Source: Luteolibacter sp. Y139 (GTDB lineage: Bacteria; Verrucomicrobiota; Verrucomicrobiia; Verrucomicrobiales; Akkermansiaceae). Taken from it: 64,000 bases of DNA. The position numbers were made by a program, and so were the translations under genes. The stretch is from contig NZ_JBBUKT010000002.1 in assembly GCF_038066715.1 (NCBI RefSeq), forward strand, positions 62,001 to 126,000. The letters run 5' to 3'. The notes under the pieces are model-generated. The model had not been told where the DNA came from, did no database searches, and saw nothing but the letters and a program-made list of their open reading frames with translations. Shown one piece after another: positions 24,370 to 33,105 of the stretch; the stretch's first letter is position 1, and each line of letters begins with the position of its first letter.

Positions 24370-26783
24370 GAATTGGCGGCTTGTTCGAGCTCTTGAAGCA
24401 TCTGTTCGAGTTGAGTGGCGGCGTCGCCGCCGGGCATGGTGGCGAAGAATTGTTCGGCCCAAAGGGGGAATGCCATCGGGGTCAGGTGCTCGGTTTCAAT
24501 CAATCGTATGGGGCGTTGCTGGAGATCGAGAAGGGAATCACGGAGTCGACTGAATTCTAGCTGCTTCTCTAAAATTTCCCGCTGGGATTGGAGAAGTAGG
24601 AGATTCTCGGGGTCGTAGCGTTCCAGTACCTCGAAAAGGAGTCGTGAGCTTGATTGAAGCTCCCGTTGGCCCCGTTGCTGGCGGCCGGGGAGTTGCTGGA
24701 GAATGAGGCCGGCGACGCGGGCGACTTGGTGGAACTGGCGGCGAGCCAATTCCGCGGTGTTGAGACAGGCGATCACGTCTCCCAACAGATTTTCAATCGT
24801 TAGATTCAAGCGAATGATTTCCTCGCTGAGGTGCAGGCCGCGCTTGGCGGTCAGGCAGAAGCCGTAGTCGTTTTGTGTGACGGTGACACTCTGATTTAAA
24901 CGAAGACGGTAGGCCATCAGGGCACCCAGTCCTTCGTGGACCAAGCGACCCGCCAAGGGGTAAACAAACAAGTGTTCACCTTCGCGGGTGCGGGCGTGTT
25001 CGACCACGAGGGTGCGGTCGTCCGGGAGGGCGGACCAGCGGCGCTGGATTTCCAGAATGGGGGCGACGGCCTTCATCTCCGGTGACGGAGGACCTTCGCC
25101 ACGGAGGCGGGCGGCGGTGGCGTGGGCGAGTTCGGAGGAGAGCGGCATCTTGTTGCCACCCCAGATGGCGACGTTCCCTTTGGCATCGCGCTTGGCGGCG
25201 CGGACGGTGGCGATGCGTTGGTGGAAGCGGATGAGTTCCAATTTGCGGCCGGCGAAGATCAGCAGGTCGCCGGGTTTCAAACGACTGATGAAACCCTCCT
25301 CCACGGTGCCGAGCGTCTGGCCGCTGGCGAAGCGGACGCTGACATGGGCATCGGCGGAGATGGTACCGATCGAGAGTCGGTGCTGTTGGATGAGGCGCTT
25401 GTCATCGACGATGAAGCGGCCGTTTTCGAGGCGGGCCTTTTGATAGCGGGGGTAGGCGGCGAGGGCGCGGCCGCCGCTGGAGATGAAGCCGAGGGACCAG
25501 TCCCACTCGGTATCGGTGAGGTCGCGGTAGGCGTGGGTGGACTGGATTTCCCGCCGCATGGCGTCCGGCTCGAAGGGCTCGCCGATGGCGCAGGTGACGA
25601 GGTGCTGGACGAGGACATCGAGCGGCTTGAGGAGCGGGCGGCGGGCCTCGATGTGGCGGGCGCGGGCGGCGTCGCGGGCGGCGGCGAATTCCACCAGCTC
25701 CATGGCGTGGGTGGGGACGCAGAGGACGCGGGAGATTTTCCCGGGCTGGTGGCCGGAGCGGCCGGCGCGCTGGAGCAGGCGGGCGATGCCCTTTGGCGAG
25801 CCGACTTGGAGGACTTGATCGACGGGGGAGAAATCGACGCCGAGATCCAGCGATGAGGTGCAGACGACGCAGCGCATGCGGCCTTCGCGGAGGCCTTGCT
25901 CGACCTTTTCGCGCTCGGCGCGGTCGAGCGAGCCGTGGTGCATGGCGATCACGTCCTGCCAATCGGGCTTGAGCGTGAGCAGCTCCTGGAACCACAGCTC
26001 GGTCTGGGAGCGGGTATTGGTGAAGAGGAGGGTGGAGTTGGCCTTTTCGAGCTCCTTCACGACCTGCCGGGCAAGGCGGGTGCCGAGGTGGCCGGACCAC
26101 GGGAAGCGGTCGATTTCCTTCGGGATGAGGGTGTCGATGCGGATCTCCTTTTTCAGGTCGGCGGAAACGGTGACGGCACCGGGAGCGGCGGTGCCGAGGA
26201 GGACATCGCGGGCTTGGTCGAGATTGCCGAGGGTGGCGGAGAGGCCCCAGATTTTCAGATCGGGGAACCATGCCCGGAGGCGGGCGAGGCAGAGTTCGGT
26301 CTGCACGCCGCGCTTGGTGCCGAGGAGCTCGTGCCATTCATCGACAATGACCGCGCGGAGGCCGGCGAGTTTTTCGCGCGTGTCCTCGTGGGTGAGCATC
26401 AGCGAGAGGCTCTCCGGGGTGGTGACGAGGCCGAAGGGGAGGCGCTTGCGCAGGCGCGCTTTGACGGCGGAGGTGGTGTCGCCGGTGCGGGCCTCGACCT
26501 GGAGCTGGGGGGCGAGGATTTCGAGTGGCTCGCGGAGGGAACGGAGGGTGTCTTGGGCAAGGGCCCGAAGCGGCGTGAGCCAGACGACGGAGCAGCCGTC
26601 AGGCTTTTCCTTCAGGGCCTCCGCGACGGGACCCAGCCAGACGGCGAGGGTCTTTCCCTGACCGGTGGGGGCGTGGAGCAGGCCGGATTTGCCGGCGGCG
26701 TAGGCTTTCCAGGTCTCCTTTTGGAAAGGAAATGGCTTCCAGCCGCGCTGCTTGAAGAAGGGCAGGAGGGGATCGGCGGGCAT
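24366..26783 (-). CDS. Ligase-associated DEXH-box helicase (Lhr-like)
   Basis: 805 aa from the ATG at 26783 (an in-frame GTG at 26795 is possible). Walker A APTGQGKTL, DEXH box VDEWHELLG, motif III LSATLGNL, then FTNTRSQTE, VCTSSLDLGVDF and QRAGRSGH complete a superfamily 2 core of the Lhr type. The C-terminal half is the Lhr-specific winged-helix/beta extension. It should unwind nucleic acid during DNA repair with PdeM, to which it is translationally coupled. The ligase and exonuclease normally linked to it are not in this window. Confidence 0.9.
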   Translation of the reverse strand: MPADPLLPFFKQRGWKPFPFQKETWKAYAAGKSGLLHAPTGQGKTLAVWLGPVAEALKEKPDGCSVVWLTPLRALAQDTLRSLREPLEILAPQLQVEARTGDTTSAVKARLRKRLPFGLVTTPESLSLMLTHEDTREKLAGLRAVIVDEWHELLGTKRGVQTELCLARLRAWFPDLKIWGLSATLGNLDQARDVLLGTAAPGAVTVSADLKKEIRIDTLIPKEIDRFPWSGHLGTRLARQVVKELEKANSTLLFTNTRSQTELWFQELLTLKPDWQDVIAMHHGSLDRAEREKVEQGLREGRMRCVVCTSSLDLGVDFSPVDQVLQVGSPKGIARLLQRAGRSGHQPGKISRVLCVPTHAMELVEFAAARDAARARHIEARRPLLKPLDVLVQHLVTCAIGEPFEPDAMRREIQSTHAYRDLTDTEWDWSLGFISSGGRALAAYPRYQKARLENGRFIVDDKRLIQQHRLSIGTISADAHVSVRFASGQTLGTVEEGFISRLKPGDLLIFAGRKLELIRFHQRIATVRAAKRDAKGNVAIWGGNKMPLSSELAHATAARLRGEGPPSPEMKAVAPILEIQRRWSALPDDRTLVVEHARTREGEHLFVYPLAGRLVHEGLGALMAYRLRLNQSVTVTQNDYGFCLTAKRGLHLSEEIIRLNLTIENLLGDVIACLNTAELARRQFHQVARVAGLILQQLPGRQQRGQRELQSSSRLLFEVLERYDPENLLLLQSQREILEKQLEFSRLRDSLLDLQQRPIRLIETEHLTPMAFPLWAEQFFATMPGGDAATQLEQMLQELEQAANS

Positions 26784-26858
26784 GGGAAAGGGCACCGATC
26801 CATCCGGGATGCGGTGCCCTAGGAATCAGCACGGGGAAGGGGCGGTCGCAAGCGCCGG

Positions 26859-27350
26859 TTAACGGCTGAGCGAACTCACGGCTGAGACGCTCGCGATCCC
26901 TGCGATGACGGCGCCGAGCAGCCCCAGACAGGTCGAAACCAGTGCGAGGATCCCAACAAATTTCCAGAAACCGCGCTGCTGTTCGAGCGCCTGCTCCAGA
27001 TCCGCTGCGGACTGGCTCGACATCAGACGCAGGATGGCGGAGCCGTATTTCCATAGTTTCAACGATGGGAAGAGGTAAACCACAGACATGGCCAGATAGA
27101 TCACGCCCATGATCACCGGCACCGCCGCGGCACCGGCGCCGCCACGGCTGCGCATGCCACCGACGGCTCCGGTGGCCATCATTGCCAGTGCAATGAAGAT
27201 CATCATTCCCGCCGCGATGAAGCCGAGAACCGAGCACAGGCGGACCCATGGCTTGGTGCCGGCAAGCGCTTGGATAAAAGCGGGCGAGACGTAGCCGGTG
27301 GCCGTGGGGTAAGAGCTGCCGTAGGCACTAGGTTGATAGGGATTATCCAT
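26859..27350 (-). CDS. DUF5362-like small membrane protein
   Basis: 163 aa from the ATG at 27350, preceded by AGGTC. The N-terminus is Pro/Ser/Tyr-rich (MDNPYQPSAYGSS), then FIQALAGTKPWVRLCSVLGFI, the motif that suggests the DUF5362 family. Four hydrophobic segments are visible, near residues 40-62, 77-100 and two toward the C-terminus (FVGILALVSTCLGLLGAVIAGIASV). Function is not known for the family. It stands between the helicase and mscS with no overlap. Confidence 0.65.
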   Translation of the reverse strand: MDNPYQPSAYGSSYPTATGYVSPAFIQALAGTKPWVRLCSVLGFIAAGMMIFIALAMMATGAVGGMRSRGGAGAAAVPVIMGVIYLAMSVVYLFPSLKLWKYGSAILRLMSSQSAADLEQALEQQRGFWKFVGILALVSTCLGLLGAVIAGIASVSAVSSLSR

Positions 27351-27383
27351 GTTGGGACCTATCAATCCCAAGCGGGCGGAAAT

Positions 27384-27413
27384 GCCAAGCTGTGTTTGTT
27401 AGTTCAGCTTGGC
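27384..27413 (-). terminator. Inverted repeat at the 3' end of mscS
   Basis: GCCAAGCT (27384-27391) pairs with AGCTTGGC (27406-27413) across a 14-base loop containing the mscS stop. On the minus strand it is followed only by ATTTCC, so it is a weak terminator candidate. Confidence 0.35.
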
Positions 27414-28246
27414 CTGGTCTTCCGCACGACGACGGGGATGGGCTCCATGGCCTTGCCGGTGGCGAGGACGCGGTGGGGGAAGGGGATTTCGATGCCTTCG
27501 CGGTCGAAGGCTTCCTTGATGCGGAGGGGGATCTCATTCTTCACCTTCAGGACGTCTTCCTTGATGGTCCATGCGCCGATCATGAAGTTGAGTGATGACT
27601 CGCCGAAGCCGTTGAAGACGATGATGGTTTCCGGTTCATCGAGCACTGCGGGGTGAATGTCGGCGACTTCGCGGAGTATGCGCATGACGTGATCGATCTT
27701 CTCGGTGTAAGCCACGCCGATGGTGAGATCGACGCGGCGGATGGGGTAGCGGGTGACCGTGGTGACGGTGTTCTTCACCAGCATTTCGTTGGGGATTCGC
27801 ACCGAGCGATTGTCGAAGGTTCGCAGGGTCAGTGCCATGAGGCCGATCTCTTCGACGGTGCCGGTGATGGTGCCGACTTCGATGATGTCTCCCCTTTCAA
27901 AGGGGCGCTCGCCGACGATGAAGAGGCCGGAGATGAGGTTCGAGAGAGAGGTCTGCGAGGCGAAACCGATGGCCACACCGGCGATGCCCGCAGCGCCGAG
28001 GACGGCGGCAAGATTGAAGCCGAACTCCTGGAGGATCGCCACCAGCACCATCACGTAGCCGGTGTAGCGGACGATTTTTCCGAGCAGTTCGCCGCCCTGT
28101 TGGCCGAGCCGGTGCCGGAGAAGTCGACCGACGATCCGCGAGATCAGCATGACCCCCGGGATGCCGGTCACTGCCACGACCAGCACCTTCGCGATCCGCT
28201 GGTAGGTCGGATTGGTCCAGAACTCGGAGATGAGGTCAGCGAGCAT
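27404..28246 (-). CDS. mscS: Small-conductance mechanosensitive channel (MscS family)
   Basis: 280 aa, the usual MscS length. Three membrane helices near residues 18-40, 58-80 and 84-112; the last contains the pore pattern AAVLGAAGIAGVAIGFASQTSLSNLISG. It is followed by the beta domain FERGDIIEVGTITGTVEEIGLMALTLRTFDNRSVRIPN, the MscS signature. It releases solutes under hypo-osmotic shock. It lies six bases downstream of a DUF432 gene; the two appear to form one operon. Confidence 0.93.
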   Translation of the reverse strand: MLADLISEFWTNPTYQRIAKVLVVAVTGIPGVMLISRIVGRLLRHRLGQQGGELLGKIVRYTGYVMVLVAILQEFGFNLAAVLGAAGIAGVAIGFASQTSLSNLISGLFIVGERPFERGDIIEVGTITGTVEEIGLMALTLRTFDNRSVRIPNEMLVKNTVTTVTRYPIRRVDLTIGVAYTEKIDHVMRILREVADIHPAVLDEPETIIVFNGFGESSLNFMIGAWTIKEDVLKVKNEIPLRIKEAFDREGIEIPFPHRVLATGKAMEPIPVVVRKTRPS

Positions 28247-28252
28247 CGGATT

Positions 28253-29047
28253 TCAATCGTGCGGGTGAGTGACTCCGAGGAAAGTGGAGAAGGCCTCTTT
28301 CAGCATGCTGCGCCGCGCCCGGCCGAGCCGCGGTTGGGAGAGAGAGACGGCGTCGGCGGCTTCGCCGAAAGGCTTGCTGCCGAAGACCACGCCGCTCAGC
28401 GAATCGTTCTTCTCGCCGGTGCGGATGCGGGCGTGATTTGCCCAGAGCCTGCCCTGGTGTTCGAAGACGCCGAGGTGGCCGGTTTCGAAGAAGAGCCGCT
28501 CGAAGGGGAGCATGTGCGAGCCAGAGTTCGCAATCTCGACGGTGGAGATGATCGACATTTCCTGCCAGTCCTCCGGGACATACTGGCGACGTGCGCGGGT
28601 CTTCACGGAGTAGCACAGTGTTCCGGAGATCGGGGTGCCGTGCCAGGTGTTTGACGGCGGGTCGCTTGGCCAAGAGTGAAGCACCTCATACTGGCCCTCG
28701 CTGTGGGCGGTCAGCTCGATGAAGGCGGGGATGCCCACGTAGAACATTGCCTTCGCGCGTGGGGAAAGGTTAAGCGCGGCGCGAGGGCGGATGATGACGG
28801 GGCGGTCGGGAAAGACCGGGCGGAAGCGCAGCTTTACATCGTTGTCGCCGCGGTCCCAGCGCTGCCAGGGGAGGTCATCCGGCGGCATCTTGGCGTCATC
28901 GAGGCAAGAGCACTGTGCGCCGTAGAGCGGGGCGACGCGCCACTCACCCAGGATGCTGAGCACCACCAGCGTGAGATTGCCGAAATTGGCGCACAGCCAC
29001 TCGCCATCCTGCAGGGTGCGTTCATGCCAGCGTTCAGTGGCGGCCAT
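28253..29047 (-). CDS. DUF432-like protein linked to mscS
   Basis: 264 aa from the ATG at 29047. Key stretches: a central VGIPAFIEL, WPSDPPSNTWHGTPISGTLCYS and LPFERLFF. The combination of this pattern and a downstream mscS suggests the DUF432 family, which neighbours MscS channels in archaea and other bacteria. No signal peptide or membrane helix is seen, so it is probably a cytoplasmic partner or regulator of the channel. The biochemical role is unknown. Confidence 0.6.
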   Translation of the reverse strand: MAATERWHERTLQDGEWLCANFGNLTLVVLSILGEWRVAPLYGAQCSCLDDAKMPPDDLPWQRWDRGDNDVKLRFRPVFPDRPVIIRPRAALNLSPRAKAMFYVGIPAFIELTAHSEGQYEVLHSWPSDPPSNTWHGTPISGTLCYSVKTRARRQYVPEDWQEMSIISTVEIANSGSHMLPFERLFFETGHLGVFEHQGRLWANHARIRTGEKNDSLSGVVFGSKPFGEAADAVSLSQPRLGRARRSMLKEAFSTFLGVTHPHD

Positions 29048-29093
29048 GGGAGGACGATGGAAAGCCGGTGGCCTCGCGGCAATGCCGAATCGC

Positions 29094-29999
29094 TCAGCTG
29101 CCAACCCGGATTACCCGCCAGAATCGCTTCGGTCCGGCGGGAATGGGGGCGCTGCGGGTGGTAAGCCCGCGATCCATGCTACCCGCCAGGGTTTCCACGG
29201 GTTGCCAGTTGTCGAGTTTGTCCGAGGTCTCGATCCGGTAGGAGCTGCCCGGGTTGCTCTGCCACTCCAGATTCGCGGTGCTTCCCGTGATGGTGAAGCC
29301 GGTCATGCGGAAGTCGCCGCTGTTGATATTGATGGCACCGATCGCCTCGAGGTCAAATCCGCCGCTTCCGACCGTGGGCGTGGGATCGTAAATGGGACGG
29401 TTGTCGCTGTCCTTGGTGGCTCCGTTGCCGATGATATCGACGATTCGCACGAAGCAGACGTGGTTCTTATCGAGCAATGGCGAGGCCGGCAAGGTGGCGA
29501 GGTCGAAGGGTGTGCCGTAGCCGACCTGATGCTTGCCGGCGAGGCCGTCGATGTTGGTGGGATCGACGTTGCCGAAGGCACCCACGGCGCTTGCTGTTAG
29601 GGAAGCGCTGGGGAATCGGAAGAAGTTCACGCCATCGCTAGAGACTTCGACGAAGGCGAGTTCGAGGAAGGTGGCGCTGAAGGAATTCTCGAAGACGGCG
29701 AAATCCGCGCCTGAGCCATCCTTTAGCGGGAAGGGGAAGTACATCGTGATCCGGCCGCCATTGCCGAGGCAGACGATATCGAGGGTATTGTTGGTGGCGG
29801 GACCGGTGGCCTTGGCGGGAGTTTTCCAAGTATTGTCGACGTCTGTGCCGTAGGTGATCTCCGAGTTGCCGCTGGCCCAAGCGACGAAGCGCGGGTCGGT
29901 CCTTACGATGGCCTCACTGCCTGCCGTGCCAGCTGCGCCGGAATAGGGACCGGCGTGGAGGACGGCGGGAATGAGGAAGGGAAGCAGGCGGAGTTTCAT
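29094..29999 (-). CDS. Surface protein of the cobalamin operon
   Basis: 301 aa. ATG at 29999 overlaps the btuB-like stop (ATGA). Signal peptide MKLRLLPFLIPAVLHAG. The body has DFAVFENSFSATFLELAFVEVSSDGVNFFRFP split over residues about 95-130, AGKHQVGYGTPFDLATL and FVRIVDIIGN ... GGFDLEAIG, a family of bacterial cell-surface proteins found beside TonB-dependent cobalamin receptors. The C-terminal 60 residues are the Y-R-I-E-T-S-x-x-L-x-x-W module with a FWRV end. It is the third gene under the B12 riboswitch and is likely involved in capturing corrinoids at the cell surface (inference). Confidence 0.75.
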   Translation of the reverse strand: MKLRLLPFLIPAVLHAGPYSGAAGTAGSEAIVRTDPRFVAWASGNSEITYGTDVDNTWKTPAKATGPATNNTLDIVCLGNGGRITMYFPFPLKDGSGADFAVFENSFSATFLELAFVEVSSDGVNFFRFPSASLTASAVGAFGNVDPTNIDGLAGKHQVGYGTPFDLATLPASPLLDKNHVCFVRIVDIIGNGATKDSDNRPIYDPTPTVGSGGFDLEAIGAININSGDFRMTGFTITGSTANLEWQSNPGSSYRIETSDKLDNWQPVETLAGSMDRGLTTRSAPIPAGPKRFWRVIRVGS

Positions 30000-31981
30000 A
30001 GTTCGCGGCGGATGCCGATGAGTAGCTGGCGACCGGCGGCGGGATACCAGAGCCCGCTGTATTTGATCGTGGCGTAGCGCTCGTCGAAGAGATTGTTGAT
30101 GCGGCAGTAGAGAGAAAGTCCGGGCTTGGGCTCGTAGCGGACCAGCAGGTTCGCTACGCCGTATGCAGGCAGCTTCTCGTGGGTGTTCTCGAAGTCGTTT
30201 CCTTCGAAGGAATCGCCGACGTGCTGGTATTCGGCCTGCACGGTGAGCCAGTCCTTCGGATGGCAGGCGAGTGTCGCGGTGAGCTCGCGATTGGGGACCA
30301 GGTAGACTTCTTTTCCGTCGTAAGGACCGCTGCGGAATTCGGCTTGTAGTGCCGTGAAATGAAAGGCGGCATCCCACATCCCGGTGTGGTAGCCGAGCGA
30401 GGTTTCAAGGCCTAGCCGGCGGGTGTCGGCGAGATTTACGTTAAGATTCTGGAGGTAGTCGTAGATGATCTCGCCTTCCAGCCACTGGGCGAAGCCATTC
30501 ACGCGTAGCGTCCACGCATCGGGTGTCCATTCCGCGCCGAGTTCGATATTGTGGCCGGTTTCGGCCTGCAACTGGTCATTGAAGGGGACCGTGAGGGGGA
30601 AGCCCTGATAGGAGGCGATTTCGTCGGTCGAGGGTAGGCGATAGAGGCGATCGTAGCGCAGCCAGACGGAGATGTCGTCATTGGGTTCCCAACGGATGCC
30701 TGCCTGGAAGGCGGTATTGGATTCGTCCGTGCTGCGGGAGAAATTTAGCGCGGGATCGTTCGGGAAGGTGTAGCTGCGGGCGCTGGCATCCACGGATGAA
30801 CGTTCCCAGCGCGCGGAAGTACTAAGGTGCCAGTATTTCCATGGCTCCCACTGGGCGCCGGCGAAGATGCCCACGATGTCGCGCTCCAAGGAGGCGTCCG
30901 TGGTGCGGTTCAGTCGCTGGATTTCGGCGTATTGGGAAAGATCGAGCGTGTCCCGCCGCAGGGAGAGTCCGGCCTCTGCCGACCATGAGTCGCCGGAGAT
31001 CTGGAAGCGGGGGGATAGGGTGAAGGTGTCGAGAAGGTTGTCCGTGTGGAAGCCCGGTCCGAAATTCCAGGCGAGGTCGCGCTGATAGATGGAAAGCGGG
31101 ATCTCGAAGGTCGGGCCTTTGTTCGTCCCGAAGGTCAGCTTGCCGTCCGCGTTCCAGCGCGTTTGTTCGCTGAAGTATTGGTCCCCCTGGCCTGATTGCG
31201 CGTAGATCGATTGGCGGGGATCGAGAAGGTAGCGCTGCTTGGTGAGTGGGCCGGGAAAGCCGCCGCTTTCATCCGCCCACGACACGCCGAAGTCCGCGCC
31301 GATCCAATCGACGAGCTGCTTGTCCCAGCGGAGGGACGCGGTTTGCAATTCGCTGAAGGCATTGTCCCGCCAGCCATCGGTGAAATTCCGCTCGGCATCG
31401 AAGGTGATGCCGTTGCCATCGATCAGGCTGCGGTGGCTGAGCCTGGCCAGCGTGTAGCCATCGCTGCCGCCCGCGGCTTCAACTACGGTGGACTCCGTAC
31501 TTCCGCCGCGCGTGACCAGATTGATCACGCCTCCGACGGCATTGTCGCCGAAGCGCGCGCTCTGGCTGCCGCGGAGGATTTCCACTTTCTCCAGCCGAGC
31601 GATGGGGACTTCCAACCATGACACGCCGGCCATGTCCGGGCGATTGATCGGGCGGCCGTCGATCAAGACCAGCACGCGGGACGACGAGTTCTCGCCGAAC
31701 CCGCGCAGGTGCACGGTGCTGTCCGCAGTATTGCCCGTGGAACTGGTGAGCCGGATGCCGCCCTGTGTCGCCAATAGGTCGGCCACGGAGCGGACGCCGG
31801 ATTTCGCGATCGCTTCCTGATCGATGACCGTGGCGCTGCCGGCGAAGTGCTCTGGCACCACCGAGTCGCGATCCGCTTCCACGACCAAGTCAGGCAATGC
31901 TTCATCCTCTTCTCCCGGTGCGGTGACCGGGAAAAGCGGAAGAAGCATCACCGCAAGCGCGGAGATGGAAGCACGGCGCAT
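29996..31981 (-). CDS. btuB: BtuB-like TonB-dependent cobalamin receptor
   Basis: 661 aa. Signal peptide residues 1-22. TonB-box-like DLVVEA near residue 30. Plug domain: SVADLLATQGGIRLTSS, STVHLRGFGENSSSRVLVLIDGRPINRPDM, VEILRGSQSARFGDNAVGGVINLVTR. The rest alternates amphipathic strands of a 22-strand barrel and ends YATIKYSGLWYPAAGRQLLIGIRREL (aromatic-rich barrel end). Substrate assignment rests on the cobalamin riboswitch upstream of the operon, 12 bases after the DUF4465 gene. TonB/ExbBD and BtuCDF are not in the window. Confidence 0.9.
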   Translation of the reverse strand: MRRASISALAVMLLPLFPVTAPGEEDEALPDLVVEADRDSVVPEHFAGSATVIDQEAIAKSGVRSVADLLATQGGIRLTSSTGNTADSTVHLRGFGENSSSRVLVLIDGRPINRPDMAGVSWLEVPIARLEKVEILRGSQSARFGDNAVGGVINLVTRGGSTESTVVEAAGGSDGYTLARLSHRSLIDGNGITFDAERNFTDGWRDNAFSELQTASLRWDKQLVDWIGADFGVSWADESGGFPGPLTKQRYLLDPRQSIYAQSGQGDQYFSEQTRWNADGKLTFGTNKGPTFEIPLSIYQRDLAWNFGPGFHTDNLLDTFTLSPRFQISGDSWSAEAGLSLRRDTLDLSQYAEIQRLNRTTDASLERDIVGIFAGAQWEPWKYWHLSTSARWERSSVDASARSYTFPNDPALNFSRSTDESNTAFQAGIRWEPNDDISVWLRYDRLYRLPSTDEIASYQGFPLTVPFNDQLQAETGHNIELGAEWTPDAWTLRVNGFAQWLEGEIIYDYLQNLNVNLADTRRLGLETSLGYHTGMWDAAFHFTALQAEFRSGPYDGKEVYLVPNRELTATLACHPKDWLTVQAEYQHVGDSFEGNDFENTHEKLPAYGVANLLVRYEPKPGLSLYCRINNLFDERYATIKYSGLWYPAAGRQLLIGIRREL

Positions 31982-31992
31982 GGCGCGTTAGC

Positions 31993-32841
31993 TTAGCGGC
32001 GGCGACGGCGGGCCAGCAAGGCCAGCCCGGCGAGCGATGCCAGCGCCGTGGATGGCTCTGGAATGGACAGCAGATTGTCCATCGCGAAGTAGGCGGGCTT
32101 GTTGAGGAAGCCGAAGCTCTGGTCGTTCGAGTCGAAGGAGAAGGTGAGCTTATCCACCGTGCCGAGGGCGGAGAGGTTCACCCACTTCCACTGATCGACG
32201 ATGTAGTCGGAAGATGCATCGCCCCGGAAGTCGGCTAGATAGAAATTCACGGTGCCGGTGGCGGTGGCGCCATTGTAGCCGTGGATACTCAGGACGAGGT
32301 AGTCCGGGCTGGTGCCGTCCGTTCCACCGAAGGGAAGGGAGAAGCCATCGCCATCGCGCACGGAGAGTGCGGTGTAGGTGGTATTCGTGAAATACGCACC
32401 GAGGCCGGTGAGATCGGTGGGCGAGGAGAGATTGATGGTCGGTCCTTCTTCTCCCGGGATGGAGCTGCCGGAGGCCACGACGAAGTTTCCGGAGCCGGCG
32501 ATGCCGCCGCCAGCGTAGGAGCTGTATTGGTTTTCGAAGCCGGGCGTGGTGGTGTCACCGAGATTTGAGTAACCGAAGCCGGACCAGTAGGTGTATCCGG
32601 GACCGGTGGTGGCGCTATTGTAGAACGTGGCGCTGCCGGAGCTGAAGGTGGTATTCGCGGTGCCTTCTTCAGCGGGGTAGTCTCCGCTCCAGTATCCCTG
32701 CGAGCCGGGGTTCAGCTCATCGAACGTGATGACGGCAGCTTGGGTGGAAAGGGTGGCTGCCAGAGTGATTCCCGCCGCCAGCAGAGGGCGGGGGACCGTC
32801 GGGAGCGTCCGGAGGAGGGACGCCGTCTTTGGTTGGTACAT
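31993..32841 (-). CDS. DUF4465 protein with PEP-CTERM sorting tail, first gene of the cobalamin operon
   Basis: 282 aa. Signal peptide (LLAAGITLAATLSTQAAV). Body has the DUF4465 pattern: YWSGFGYSNLGDTTTPGFENQYSSYAGGGIAGSGNF in pieces at about 85-120, then FYLADFRG and VDQWKWVNLSALG. The C-terminus is a classic PEP-CTERM signal: IPEPSTALASL, a hydrophobic helix and RRRRR. Such tails are processed by exosortase. DUF4465 proteins occur with TonB cobalamin receptors in Bacteroidetes, where surface lipoproteins bind B12; here the tail suggests a different anchoring route. Directly under the riboswitch. Confidence 0.85.
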   Translation of the reverse strand: MYQPKTASLLRTLPTVPRPLLAAGITLAATLSTQAAVITFDELNPGSQGYWSGDYPAEEGTANTTFSSGSATFYNSATTGPGYTYWSGFGYSNLGDTTTPGFENQYSSYAGGGIAGSGNFVVASGSSIPGEEGPTINLSSPTDLTGLGAYFTNTTYTALSVRDGDGFSLPFGGTDGTSPDYLVLSIHGYNGATATGTVNFYLADFRGDASSDYIVDQWKWVNLSALGTVDKLTFSFDSNDQSFGFLNKPAYFAMDNLLSIPEPSTALASLAGLALLARRRRR

Positions 32842-32858
32842 GTCGTTGGAAAATCCGT

Positions 32859-32879
32859 GAACCCGAGATCCGCGGGTTC
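32859..32879 (-). promoter_or_regulatory. Hairpin between riboswitch and start codon
   Basis: GAACCCG (32859-32865) pairs with CGGGTTC (32873-32879), loop 7. On the minus strand it is followed by ACGGATTTTCC and the ATG at 32841. It may be the riboswitch expression platform, as a weak terminator or by affecting the start region. No clear ribosome-binding site is seen in the bases after it. Confidence 0.45.
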
Positions 32880-32889
32880 GGTCAGACGT

Positions 32890-33050
32890 GTCCTTTCAGG
32901 CTGGCGATCTGGCTTTCCCGAGCTGGCTGGTTGGCAGCTTGGGATTACAGTGGCGGTACCGCTCCGGAATTTCACCGGATTCCCCATCGATTTCCTGCCC
33001 GTGCCACGGGCTTCCCGAATGGAGCCACGGCTATCCCGCGGCGCGCGGAG
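32890..33050 (-). promoter_or_regulatory. Cobalamin (AdoCbl-type) riboswitch
   Basis: Read on the minus strand: a stem of GTGGCTCC ... GGCAC (33028-33001), then GGGAATCCGGTGAAATTCCG (from 32984), GCGGTACCGCCACTGTAA (32963-32946) and the B12 box AAGCCAGATCGCCAGCC (32915-32899). These match the conserved core of cobalamin riboswitches in order and spacing. It precedes the DUF4465-btuB-surface protein operon and should switch it off when cobalamin is plentiful. Exact 5' limit is approximate. The 264-base gap contains nothing else that I can identify. Confidence 0.92.
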
Positions 33051-33105
33051 GGTGCCGATTCTGGCTCCGATGCCAAGGTGGAAGTGAGAACAATGTGATT
33101 CCTTC

